DNA of 64,000 bases from JBPCNH01 sp051001455 (GTDB taxonomy: Bacteria; Actinomycetota; CADDZG01; WHSQ01), in assembly GCA_051001455.1 (NCBI GenBank), contig JBPCNH010000011.1:1-64000 (forward strand), written 5' to 3'. The translations under genes and the position numbers were made by a program. The notes below the pieces were generated by a model that ran no database searches, was not told the DNA's origin, and was given only the letters and a program-made list of their open reading frames with translations. This document shows positions 16,376 to 24,901 of this stretch, in pieces; within the stretch, counting starts at the first letter, position 1, and every line of letters starts with the position of its first letter.

Positions 16376-18409
16376 CTAAGACGAGGACGTAGTCCGGGTC
16401 CTCGCGCGCAAGAGTGCTCCCGCCCCGATGAGAGCCAGCGAGAGCGCGAGTAAGCCTGCGAGTGCAAACCCGGTCAGCGCAAGCGCCGATCCGCCCGGCC
16501 GAGCTGCGGCCGCGCCGACCGTAGCCGATCCCCCGGTCGCGTGATCGGACCCACCGCCCGCGTTGTCATGGTTGTGTCCCGATCCGCCGCGGTCCGCCCC
16601 CTTGTCTTGTCCTGTCCCGGAGCCTCCGCTCCGTAGCTTGAAGGGTGCGCGCACCAGAAGCTCCACGTTGCGGTCTTCGGGCTCACCGATCTTCGTCAGG
16701 TCTGCCTGCGGATCGTGGAACCCGATCTCGCGCGCGGCCGAGGCCAGCCAGTTCTCATTGCTGGGTCGATCGGCACCTCCCAATGCCACCTCGTCGGTGT
16801 GATCGTGCCCGTGCCAGTCCATGGCCCGATAGTCGGGTGGGACGAGCGCATCGAACACCACCGCGAAGATCGACAAAGTGCCGTCGCGGTTGTCCGCGAT
16901 CTCGATGGTCCGGCTCTGGTGAGGCGAGTCGACCACGGCTGAGTTGTTTACCTCCCAGTAGCCAGTTCCCTTCTCCTCGTCGCTATGGGCCCAGATCTTG
17001 TTTTGATGCGTGTGTCCACTCGCCTGCAGGATCACATTCGGGAAGCGGAGCAACAGCGCTTTGAGGTCCTCTCCGTCGTGCGCATTGGAGGTGCCTGGCA
17101 CCGTCCCGTCGTTGGTCGTCGAGGAGATCGTGTGGTGCGAGATCACGACGATGAGCTTGTCCGAGCCATCCTTGTTGATCTGCTTCTGCCCCTCGGCATC
17201 GAAGTACGTGCGCGACGACTTCATCAGCTGTCGTTCGAGCCAGGCGAACTGCGGCGGGTCGACGTTGCCGGTCTCTCGCCCTTCGGACGCAGCGGTGTCG
17301 AGCCCGACGTAATGGAAGTCTCCGTCGGTGCGGCTCCAGCAAGCGCGGTCGAGTGTCTCTCCATCCTCGTTCGAGCAGCGGCCGGACTCGGGGAGATATC
17401 CGTGCCCGACCGGTATGCCCGTCGTGTTGCTGTGCTCCTCGATCCATTGGGAACGCTCGATCATCTTCCGGTCGGGGTCGGCTGGAACCACCTTCGTCGT
17501 ACCGGGGTTCGCGAGCACTTTCATCCAGAAGTCGGGACTGGTGGCTTTGGTCGGATCTTGGCAGAGCTCTTGTTGGTGGTCGGGGCCGATATCGGTGACC
17601 TTGATGCTTCCGACGGCCCACTGGCGGATGAAGGCCTTCCATGCGGGATTGTCGTCGGGGATCGTTCCCTGCGTCTTGATGTCGTGGTTGCCGGGCAACG
17701 TGTACCACGGCATCGGTTTCCCACCGAGACGCAGGCCGGCGGCCCAGAAAGGCTCGTTGGCGATATCCAGGAGGCTCTCACCCTCGATAGGGCTGGCGAT
17801 CGTCTCTCCCCCGGCGCCGCGCGGGTCGGATCCCTGCACTCCGTCGTAGCCGTCGTCACCGCTGTCGGGATCGACGAGCTGGCCTCCGTCGAAGATGTCG
17901 ATGATCGCCCGGATCTCGTTGTAGTGCTGGTTGTCGGCTAGGTCTCCGAGAGCGACCGTGAAGTCGAAGTCCTTCTTTAGGATGGGGCCGCCCTTCGCTG
18001 CGATCTCGTTGGCCGCCAGGATGTGAGCGTTCATCAGGTGGGGAACCATCGACTCTTGGGGTCGGAAAGCTGCATTAAGGGGATGGTCCTCGCATTTGTC
18101 CGCCCACTCGCCTCGAGCGGGGGACTCTTCATCGGCAAGCTGGACGTCGGCGATCGTGAAGAAGGTGGCAAGCTCCCGCCGGGTCTTGGCGCGCCGGGCA
18201 CCGGGCTCGGCCAGCTCGTCACGGACGACGATGGGCTGTCCCTCTGCGCACACCAGCGTGCCGTCTTCGGCGATCTCGATCGTGGCTTCAAGCGTTGTCA
18301 GACCACATGGCTTGGGGGCCGAAGCTTGACCCGAGGCGTTGTCGGCTGCGAAGGGGGCCGCACCGGCAGTGACGAACAATCCGAGGACGATCGCTAAGGC
18401 TTTTCTCAT
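16376..18409 (-). CDS. Cell-wall-anchored metallophosphoesterase (PPA1498-like)
   Basis: A 677-residue exported phosphoesterase. The N-terminus is a signal peptide (ALAIVLGLFVTAGAAPFA). The calcineurin-like metal sites are visible: FTIADVQLADEES (unusual D-x-Q opening, as in the PPA1498 family), VALGDLADNQHYNE, LPGNHDIKTQG, VVISHHTISS and ASGHTHQNKIWA. The C-terminus has a Gly/His-rich linker, then LALTG followed by a hydrophobic helix and an Arg/Thr-rich tail, which matches the LAxTG sorting signal used by class E sortases. The protein is therefore probably attached to the cell wall. Substrate unknown; phosphate ester or nucleotide scavenging is plausible. Confidence 0.88.
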   Translation of the reverse strand: MRKALAIVLGLFVTAGAAPFAADNASGQASAPKPCGLTTLEATIEIAEDGTLVCAEGQPIVVRDELAEPGARRAKTRRELATFFTIADVQLADEESPARGEWADKCEDHPLNAAFRPQESMVPHLMNAHILAANEIAAKGGPILKKDFDFTVALGDLADNQHYNEIRAIIDIFDGGQLVDPDSGDDGYDGVQGSDPRGAGGETIASPIEGESLLDIANEPFWAAGLRLGGKPMPWYTLPGNHDIKTQGTIPDDNPAWKAFIRQWAVGSIKVTDIGPDHQQELCQDPTKATSPDFWMKVLANPGTTKVVPADPDRKMIERSQWIEEHSNTTGIPVGHGYLPESGRCSNEDGETLDRACWSRTDGDFHYVGLDTAASEGRETGNVDPPQFAWLERQLMKSSRTYFDAEGQKQINKDGSDKLIVVISHHTISSTTNDGTVPGTSNAHDGEDLKALLLRFPNVILQASGHTHQNKIWAHSDEEKGTGYWEVNNSAVVDSPHQSRTIEIADNRDGTLSIFAVVFDALVPPDYRAMDWHGHDHTDEVALGGADRPSNENWLASAAREIGFHDPQADLTKIGEPEDRNVELLVRAPFKLRSGGSGTGQDKGADRGGSGHNHDNAGGGSDHATGGSATVGAAAARPGGSALALTGFALAGLLALSLALIGAGALLRARTRTTSSS

Positions 18410-18580
18410 CAGGCTCCTTCTCGAGCAGATCTGAGGGCAGAGCCCGGCATTTCAGGCTCTTCTAGGAAAGACCCCTCCGCATTATCTTTCGGCCTCGGGA
18501 AGGCTATTCCTTCTGTCGCTAGCAGGTTCGTAAAGACGTTCCCGCACTAGACTTCGGGTTCGTTCATTCACGGAGGTGAC

Positions 18581-19222
18581 ATGTTCCTGCGCAAGAAGAT
18601 GCAGATGCCCGACCGGGATGGCGCGTTGCCCGGCCGCACGGAGCGACCCTTCGAGGTGCCGGGGCGCCATGCAGTTCTGGGCACACCGCTCGAGCCGCCC
18701 TTTCTGGATGGCATAGAGACGGCGGTATTCGGCCTCGGTTGTTTCTGGGGGGCGGAGCGGTTGTTCTGGTCACTCGATGGCGTCTATTCGACTGCCGTCG
18801 GTTATGCCGGCGGGATGACCCCCCATCCGACCTATGAAGAGGTATGCAGCGGTCTCACCGGCCATACCGAGGTGGTGCTTGTGGCGTTCGACCCTGCGGT
18901 CATCTCGTACGCAGAGCTGTTGCGCGTTTTCTTCGAGGAGCACGATCCCACCCAGGGGATGCGCCAGGGAAACGATGTAGGCACGCAATATCGGTCGGCG
19001 ATCTACTACACCACCGATGATCAGAAGCGCGTGGCCGAAGAAGCGACGGCCATTTACGACGAAGCACTACGGGCCCGGGGGTTCGAGCCCGTCACGACCG
19101 AGCTTGCTTCCGCCGGCCCCTTCTACTTCGCCGAGGAGTCCCACCAGCAATACCTCCACAAAGTCCCCCATGGTTACTGCGGCTTGAAGGGCACCGGCGT
19201 CGCCTGTGCGCTCCCTAGATAA
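18581..19222 (+). CDS. msrA: Peptide methionine sulfoxide reductase MsrA
   Basis: A 213-residue MsrA. The catalytic motif GLGCFWGAERLFW (about residues 50-62) contains the reactive Cys, YSTAVGYAGG and HTEVVLVAFDP follow, then EEHDPTQGMRQGNDVGTQYRS and FYFAEESHQQYLHK. The C-terminal YCGLKGTGVAC has Cys residues able to act as recycling cysteines. It reduces methionine-S-sulfoxide in proteins using thioredoxin. GGAGGTGAC directly precedes the ATG at 18581. Length is typical. Confidence 0.95.
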   Translation: MFLRKKMQMPDRDGALPGRTERPFEVPGRHAVLGTPLEPPFLDGIETAVFGLGCFWGAERLFWSLDGVYSTAVGYAGGMTPHPTYEEVCSGLTGHTEVVLVAFDPAVISYAELLRVFFEEHDPTQGMRQGNDVGTQYRSAIYYTTDDQKRVAEEATAIYDEALRARGFEPVTTELASAGPFYFAEESHQQYLHKVPHGYCGLKGTGVACALPR

Positions 19223-19322
19223 AGACATAGCTCGCATCCCTCGCGTTGTCGATCGGTTGGGGTGTTTCTCGTCTGCCGGATGAGGGGTAGTAGTGGGGGC
19301 AGGCGGACGGGAGGGAGGAAAC

Positions 19323-19595
19323 GTGGACAACATCGCAATGATCGCTGTAATCGTGTTAGTTGTGCTTCTCATCGCCGGCGCGATCTATTGGTTCACCCGC
19401 GGTAAGGAGCGTCAGCTCGAGTCCCGGCGCGAAGAGGCTGCTGAGCAGCGGCGGGAAGCTGCAGCTGCAGCTCAGCGCGCGGGGGAGGCCGAGGTTGCCG
19501 CCCGCAGGCAGGCGGAAGAGGCGGCGAGGCAACGCGACCGGGCCGTCGAGCTGGAGGACAAGGCGACTGAGCGGGATCCAGACGTCCAGACCTAG
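19323..19595 (+). CDS. Single-pass membrane protein with coiled-coil tail
   Basis: A 90-residue protein with one N-terminal transmembrane helix (MIAVIVLVVLLIAGAIYWFT) and a highly charged Arg/Glu/Ala coiled coil to the end. The GTG at 19323 follows GGGAGGAAAC, a strong ribosome-binding site. The arrangement (short outside end, long cytoplasmic coil) resembles small membrane scaffold proteins, but there is no family I can name. Confidence 0.65.
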   Translation: MDNIAMIAVIVLVVLLIAGAIYWFTRGKERQLESRREEAAEQRREAAAAAQRAGEAEVAARRQAEEAARQRDRAVELEDKATERDPDVQT

Positions 19596-19656
19596 CCGGT
19601 CTCGATCACCAGAAAATGAGCTTTTGGGAGCCGCCACCCGGCTTAGGAAAAGTCTG

Positions 19657-19667
19657 TGGTCTGACCA
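19657..19667. promoter_or_regulatory. FadR-type operator upstream of the GntR-family gene
   Basis: The palindrome TGGTCTGACCA matches the TGGT-N3-ACCA consensus recognised by FadR/FCD regulators of the GntR family; it extends to GTGGTCTGACCAC at 19656-19668. It lies 36 bases before the start of the FCD regulator gene at 19704, so self-control of the regulator and its downstream hydroxylase gene is likely. Confidence 0.6.
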
Positions 19668-19703
19668 CTTGACCAGTGGCTCCCTTGGTGCCAGAGTGGG
19701 CGG

Positions 19704-20426
19704 ATGCCCCTCCAGCGCGTGCACCGTCGCTCTGCCTCCGCTGCGGTCTTCGACCAACTCGTCGACGAGGTCCTAGCCGGCGGGCTGGAGCCGGGGGAGG
19801 CGCTGCCGGCGGAGCGTTCCCTGACCGGTGTGCTGGCGGTCAACCGTCAGGCGATCCGCGAGGCGTTGCAACGCTTGGCCCAGGCGGGCCTCGTCGAGAT
19901 CACCCACGGCGGCCCCACGAAGATCCTCGATTACCGGCGGACGGCGGGACTCGACCTGCTTCCGCGTCTTCTGATCCGCGGGGAGAGCTTCGATCCTGAG
20001 GTCGTTCGGTCGATCATGGAGATGCGGGCAAGCATCGGGCCTGATGTGGCGAGGCTTGCCGCCGTACGCGCATCCGCCGAAATCGTCGATCGCGTCGAAC
20101 AGGTCGTGCGCGAGATGTCGACGGCGGGCGAACCAGAGACGCAGGCACGGCTCGATGTCGCGTTCTGGGACCTTCTCGTGGATGGATCGGACAACATCGC
20201 CTATCGGCTGGCATACAACTCGTTGCGCTCCGCTTACGAGCCGGTCCTCGAGCTCGTCTATCCCGTGTTCGCGCGAGAGTTAGAAGACCTCGATTCTCGT
20301 GACGCTATAGCCGGAGCTCTCCGGAGTGGTGACGGCCCTTCTGCCGAGCAAGCGGCTCGCACATTGCTGGAGAAAGGCAGTACCGCGATGACCGGAGTGA
20401 TCGCTGCACTCGTGGAAGGAGACTGA
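19704..20426 (+). CDS. GntR-family transcriptional regulator, FCD (FadR) subgroup
   Basis: A 240-residue regulator. The N-terminal winged HTH carries LPAERSLTGVLAVNRQAIREALQRLAQAGLVEITHGG, the hallmark of GntR proteins. The C-terminal FCD all-helical ligand domain starts near residue 85 (SIMEMRASIGPDVARLAA) and has D and H/N positions (LDVAFWDLLVDGSDN) of the metal or acyl-CoA pocket. It lies one base upstream of a fatty-acid hydroxylase gene and behind a TGGT-N3-ACCA palindrome, which together point to control of lipid metabolism. The ligand is unknown. Confidence 0.88.
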   Translation: MPLQRVHRRSASAAVFDQLVDEVLAGGLEPGEALPAERSLTGVLAVNRQAIREALQRLAQAGLVEITHGGPTKILDYRRTAGLDLLPRLLIRGESFDPEVVRSIMEMRASIGPDVARLAAVRASAEIVDRVEQVVREMSTAGEPETQARLDVAFWDLLVDGSDNIAYRLAYNSLRSAYEPVLELVYPVFARELEDLDSRDAIAGALRSGDGPSAEQAARTLLEKGSTAMTGVIAALVEGD

Positions 20427-20427
20427 G

Positions 20428-21102
20428 GTGGACTCGCAGGGTGGCGTAGCGCGCTCGTCGGGAAAGACGACGCTGGCCGAGGAAACGCGTTTCTTCTGGA
20501 GCCATCGCAATGCCCGGATCATCTCCGGCGCTCTCGCTCTGGCCGTCATCATCCGGGTGGCGTTGGGCGGCTGGACCCGATGGGACGCAGTCGTCGTCGG
20601 CGGCTTGATCGCCCTTGAGCCTTTCGTAGAGTGGACGATCCACGTCTTCGTGTTGCACTTCAAACCTCGGAAGTTGTTCGGACGCCAGGTGGATCCGCTC
20701 GTTGCTCGTAAGCACCGAGCCCATCATTCCGACCCCCGCAAGGTCGAGTGGATCTTTGTTCCTCTGCCGGTGTTGACCCGGGCCGTACCGGTCGTCCTCG
20801 TGCTTTACCTGCTGCTTCTACCGACCTTCCGTCTAGGAGTGACGGCCTCGGCTACGGGTCTCGCGATCTTGTTGACCTATGAGTGGACGCACTACCTGAT
20901 CCACTCGCGTTACCAGCCGAAATCGCGTCTCTATCGCTACATCTGGAGGGCCCACCGGCTACATCACTACAAGAACGAGAAGTATTGGTTCGGCGTCACC
21001 GTGCACGCCGCCGATCATGTCCTCGGGACGTTTCCGGGCAAAGACGAGGTCGAAACATCCCCTACCTGCCGGACGCTCGGCGCGGAGGCTTCGACGGGAT
21101 AG
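20428..21102 (+). CDS. Fatty acid hydroxylase/sterol desaturase family protein
   Basis: A 224-residue integral membrane di-iron enzyme. Histidine boxes are present: HVFVLHFKPRK, RKHRAHHSDPRKVEW, HYLIHSRYQP and AHRLHHYKNEKYWFGVTVHAADHVLGT. Hydrophobic helices lie near residues 30-70 and 105-145. The family hydroxylates or desaturates lipids using iron and oxygen. The GTG at 20428 is one base beyond the regulator's stop codon, so the two form an operon under FadR-type control. Confidence 0.88.
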   Translation: MDSQGGVARSSGKTTLAEETRFFWSHRNARIISGALALAVIIRVALGGWTRWDAVVVGGLIALEPFVEWTIHVFVLHFKPRKLFGRQVDPLVARKHRAHHSDPRKVEWIFVPLPVLTRAVPVVLVLYLLLLPTFRLGVTASATGLAILLTYEWTHYLIHSRYQPKSRLYRYIWRAHRLHHYKNEKYWFGVTVHAADHVLGTFPGKDEVETSPTCRTLGAEASTG

Positions 21103-21278
21103 CGGGACGATGTGTTTGCTGAGCGTACCCGGGTAAGGCCTGCCCGTGAGGTGGAAGCGAGGCAGGCGTAGCGGAGACCTGATCGACCGCCGGGGCTCTC
21201 GAACGCATGCGACACCTTCTCCGTGGAGCAGATCTGATCCGTCGCGCCGTGGCGCTCCGAGGTGGATAGTTTGGTCTC

Positions 21279-22100
21279 ATGAGCGAGCAGCGATCCGAGG
21301 TGAACGGCACCCGGTCCATCACCGGTGGTTCCGCAGATGAACCCGGCGCGCCTCGATCTTCCGGACCCGGTGGCCGGACAGTGGCGGGAGGTGCCCGGGA
21401 CGCGGTTAAGACCTACGGGACGGGCTCGGCTGAGGTGCGCGCCCTCGACGGGGTGACCGTCGATTTCGAAAGTGGGCGTTTCACGGCCATCATGGGACCA
21501 TCGGGGTCCGGTAAGTCCACACTGCTGCATTGCCTGGCCGGGCTCGACCGGTTGACCTCGGGGCAGATCTTCCTCGGGGACGTCGAAGTGTCTGCTCTCG
21601 GAGAGAAATCTCTCACGCTTCTCCGTAGGGATCGTGTCGGGTTCGTATTCCAGTTCTTCAACCTGCTGCCGACCTTGAACGCGAGGGAGAACATCACACT
21701 TCCGTTGTCGCTTGCCGGACGCAAGGTCGAGCAAGAGTGGCTGGATCAGATCGTCGAGACGCTCCGGCTCGGGGACCGCTTGGACCACCGCCCCTCTGAG
21801 ATGTCCGGAGGTCAGCAGCAGCGCGTGGCGGTGGCACGTGCACTCGTCTCGCGTCCCCAGATCATCTTTGCAGACGAGCCGACGGGCAATCTCGACTCGC
21901 GGGCCGGCGCCCAGATGCTCGAGTTCATGCAGACCGTCGTGGAGAGCTTCGGGCAGACGATCCTGATGGTCACGCACGATCCGGTCGCGGCCGGCTACTC
22001 CGACCGGGTTCTCTTCCTTCAGGACGGCCGGGCGGTCGCCGAGCTGGATGATCCGACGTCGGACAAGGTGATCGATCAGCTGAAGCATCTGGGCGGCTGA
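21279..22100 (+). CDS. ABC transporter ATP-binding protein (MacB/LolD type)
   Basis: A 273-residue ATPase. Walker A is GPSGSGKST, the Q-loop is FVFQFFNLLPTLNARENI, the signature is MSGGQQQRVAVARAL, Walker B is IIFADEPTG followed by NLDS, and the switch His is in MVTHDP. The sequence FFNLLPTLNA is typical of the MacB/LolD subgroup that works with FtsX-like permeases. An N-terminal extension of about 40 residues rich in Gly and Ser precedes the core; it may be non-coding if a later GTG is used. The permease gene follows after three bases. Confidence 0.93.
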   Translation: MSEQRSEVNGTRSITGGSADEPGAPRSSGPGGRTVAGGARDAVKTYGTGSAEVRALDGVTVDFESGRFTAIMGPSGSGKSTLLHCLAGLDRLTSGQIFLGDVEVSALGEKSLTLLRRDRVGFVFQFFNLLPTLNARENITLPLSLAGRKVEQEWLDQIVETLRLGDRLDHRPSEMSGGQQQRVAVARALVSRPQIIFADEPTGNLDSRAGAQMLEFMQTVVESFGQTILMVTHDPVAAGYSDRVLFLQDGRAVAELDDPTSDKVIDQLKHLGG

Positions 22101-22103
22101 GCC

Positions 22104-24650
22104 ATGATCAAGGCCTCACTGAAGGCTGCATTCGCGCACCGACTTCGCTTCGCTCTCACCACTCTTGCCGTGACATTGGGAGTTACCTTTGTCGCGGGGA
22201 CGCTGATTTACACCGACACGCTGAACACGGTTTTCACGTCCATGGTGGAAGAAGGTACGGCGGGCGTCGATGTCTACATCCAGCCCGAGATCGAGTTCGA
22301 AACCCTGACCGGTTACGGGCTGGGGGGCCCCAGTCTTCCCGAGGAGCTGGTCGACGAAGTCAGAGCCGTACCGGGTGTAGCCGTCGCGGAGGGCTCGGTC
22401 ACGGGATACGCGCAGTTCGTGGACAAGGACGGCGAGGCGATAACGCCCTTCGGACCTCCGACACTGGGCGTCTCGTGGACCGAGGATCCGACTCTTTCTT
22501 CCGTCGTGCTTAAGGACGGGCGAGCTCCGACGGCTCCCAATGAGGTCGCCATGGATGTTGCGACCGCCGAGCGCTACGACTTTGCCGTCGGTGAAGACGT
22601 CGAGGTCTTGTTGCAGGGGCCTAAGGAGACCTTCTCGCTGGTTGGGATATTCGACAGCGCGAGCGGAGGGGGGTTCGGAGGCGCCACGCTCGCCGCGTTC
22701 GAGCGATCTACCGCGCAAGTCCTTTTCGAAAAGAAGGGCAAGGTGGATGCGATCGAGGTTGCTGCAGAGGAGGGGATCTCACCCGTCGAGATGCGCAACA
22801 CACTCAGTACCAGCCTGAGTGGTGATCTCGAGTTCACAACGGGGGAAGACGAAGCAGCCGAGATGAAGGATCAGATCCAGCGAGGATTCGGATTCTTCAC
22901 GACCGTGCTTCTCGTCTTCGCCGGTATCGCCGTCTTCGTCGGCGCCTTCATCATCTTCAACACCTTCTCGATCATCGTCGCGCAGAGGATGCGCGAGTTC
23001 GGTCTGCTTCGAGCGGTGGGAGCAACCGGACGACAGGTGATGACGTCGGTGCTCTTGGAGGCGACGATCGTTGCCCTGATCGCTTCGGCGCTCGGGATCG
23101 TGCTCGGGATGGTGACGGCTCAGGGACTGCAGAAGCTGCTGGAGGCAGTTGGATTCGACCTGCCGTCCGCTTCGCTAGAGCTGAATCCCAGAACGATCGT
23201 CGTCGGCTTCGCGGTCGGGCTTGGAGTCACCCTCTTCTCGGCTCTCGCTCCGGCGCGCCGGGCAGCCGCGATCCCCCCGGTCGCCGCGATGCAAGAGCTG
23301 CGTGCCGACGAGGAGGTGACGAAGCGGCACCGGCTCTATATCGGGGCCGGGTTGACTGGCATCGGCGCGATCTTCATGGCCGCCGGACTGGTGCCGGTTG
23401 TCGATCAAGAGATCTCTGCCGTTGGTTTCGGCGTGTTACTCGTCTTCCTGGGGATCGCCACGCTGGGACCGGTCTTCGCCCGCAGGCTGGCGGGAACGCT
23501 CGCCTCTCCACTGCCTCGGATGTTCGGAATCACCGGAACGCTGGCGCGCGAGAACTCGCGCCGGGCGCCGCGCAGGACCGCGTCCACAGCTGCTGCTCTC
23601 ATGATCGGGTTGGCGCTCGTCACGCTCGTCGCCACCTTCGCCTCGTCGCTCAAGGGATCGATCGATTCGGCCCTCTCGACGTCGTTGAAGGCCGACCTGA
23701 TCGTGATGCCGCAGTCGTTCGCCGATACCGCGGGTTTCAGTCCGGCCATCCGTGAACGATTGCAGGATCTGCCGGAGGTCGAAGTCGCATCTCCGATGCG
23801 GTTCGGCGAATGGAAGGGCGACGACGACAGGACTAGAACGCTCTTAGCCGTTGATCCCGAGACCGTAGAGGACGTCATCGAGCTAGAGATCCAATCGGGA
23901 TCGGTTGCAGACCTGCGGGACGGGGGAGTCTTGTTGCGGGATGTCGAAGCCGAAACGAGGGGTCTCACCGCCGGCGACTCCATGGTGATGGTTTTCGGGA
24001 ACACCGGGGAGCAAGAGGTCGAGATCGACGGCGTGTTCGGCGCAGCTACGGACGATCGTTACTTGCTGTCTTTGCAGACCTACGCCGAGAATTACAGCCG
24101 GCAGAGTGATATCCAGGTCCATCTCACAGCTACTGAAGGCGTCACCATCGATGATCTACGAGTCTCGGTCGAGGGTGCGCTCGAAGAGTTCCCCAACGTC
24201 CGCGTCCTCGATCAAGCCGGTCTGCGGGAGGAGAGCTCGAAGCTCATCGACCAGATGTTGAACATGATCTACGGCTTGCTGGGTCTCGCGTTGATCATCG
24301 CGGTACTCGGCATCACGAACACGCTCGCTCTATCGGTGTACGAGAGACGCCGTGAGTTCGGTCTCTTGCGAGCGATCGGTGCCACCAGGTCGCAGATCCG
24401 CCGCATGATTAGGTGGGAGGCCGCGGTCATCGCTCTGTTCGGGACGGTTGTAGGCGTCGTGATCGGATGTGTATTCGGCTGGGCATTGATCACGAGCTTG
24501 CGTGACGACGGTTTCAGCCGAGTGGTGTTGCCACTCGGGCAGATCGCCACCTTCATAGTTATCGCCGCTGCCGCGGGACTGCTGGCCGCGGTACTCCCTG
24601 CCCGGCGCGCCGCTCGCCTCGACGTGTTGGAGGCCATCGCCTTCGAGTAG
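22104..24650 (+). CDS. ABC transporter permease with two FtsX domains
   Basis: An 848-residue membrane protein of the FtsX/MacB superfamily with duplicated units. The first transmembrane helix (LRFALTTLAVTLGVTFVAGTLI) precedes a large extracytoplasmic domain (about 45-250), three helices (250-390) with MREFGLLRAVGATGRQV, a second extracytoplasmic domain (about 520-710) and a final FtsX domain with RREFGLLRAIGATRSQIRRMIRWEA. The repeated R-EFGLLRA-GA-R motif is the family signature. With the ATPase before it, this is a full mechanotransmission-type exporter, perhaps for lipoproteins or peptides; substrate unknown. Confidence 0.92.
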   Translation: MIKASLKAAFAHRLRFALTTLAVTLGVTFVAGTLIYTDTLNTVFTSMVEEGTAGVDVYIQPEIEFETLTGYGLGGPSLPEELVDEVRAVPGVAVAEGSVTGYAQFVDKDGEAITPFGPPTLGVSWTEDPTLSSVVLKDGRAPTAPNEVAMDVATAERYDFAVGEDVEVLLQGPKETFSLVGIFDSASGGGFGGATLAAFERSTAQVLFEKKGKVDAIEVAAEEGISPVEMRNTLSTSLSGDLEFTTGEDEAAEMKDQIQRGFGFFTTVLLVFAGIAVFVGAFIIFNTFSIIVAQRMREFGLLRAVGATGRQVMTSVLLEATIVALIASALGIVLGMVTAQGLQKLLEAVGFDLPSASLELNPRTIVVGFAVGLGVTLFSALAPARRAAAIPPVAAMQELRADEEVTKRHRLYIGAGLTGIGAIFMAAGLVPVVDQEISAVGFGVLLVFLGIATLGPVFARRLAGTLASPLPRMFGITGTLARENSRRAPRRTASTAAALMIGLALVTLVATFASSLKGSIDSALSTSLKADLIVMPQSFADTAGFSPAIRERLQDLPEVEVASPMRFGEWKGDDDRTRTLLAVDPETVEDVIELEIQSGSVADLRDGGVLLRDVEAETRGLTAGDSMVMVFGNTGEQEVEIDGVFGAATDDRYLLSLQTYAENYSRQSDIQVHLTATEGVTIDDLRVSVEGALEEFPNVRVLDQAGLREESSKLIDQMLNMIYGLLGLALIIAVLGITNTLALSVYERRREFGLLRAIGATRSQIRRMIRWEAAVIALFGTVVGVVIGCVFGWALITSLRDDGFSRVVLPLGQIATFIVIAAAAGLLAAVLPARRAARLDVLEAIAFE

Positions 24651-24732
24651 CCCGCGGCCGGTGTGTTCCGATCGCCGTCCGCCGGGTACGCGGCCCCTGA
24701 GGGCGAATCGTCGAGGCGAGGAGGGAAGAAAC

Positions 24733-24901
24733 ATGTCTACCCAACCAGAAACGCCTTCTACGAGCACCACTGGCAACCCCGGAAGAGAGTTCACCATCGT
24801 CGGGTTCAGGCGACCCCCTCGGGAAATGGGCGACCGCCGCCGGGGTTCTAGCGACGATCTTAGGGACAGCGCTGGCTGCGTGGGTGGTAACTAGCTCCTA
24901 G
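24733..24901 (+). CDS. Small C-tail membrane protein, frameshifted at a run of five C
   Basis: An ATG at 24733 with GAGGAGGGAAG upstream begins a sensible 28-residue N-terminus (MSTQPETPSTSTTGNPGREF, TIVGFRRP). In frame 0 the rest is Arg-rich nonsense to a stop at 24894. Skipping one C in the CCCCC run at 24814-24818 gives LGKWATAAGVLATILGTALA and AWVVTSS, a convincing transmembrane helix that ends at a TAG at 24899-24901, next to the RDD gene end. The original gene thus probably encodes a 55-residue tail-anchored protein. Either a one-base insertion (sequencing or real) or +1 frameshifting explains the break. Confidence 0.55.

Noticed and set aside
16985..17941. Plus-strand frame of 318 codons within the metallophosphoesterase gene
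   Set aside because: Antisense shadow; metal-binding motifs of the phosphoesterase lie on the other strand.
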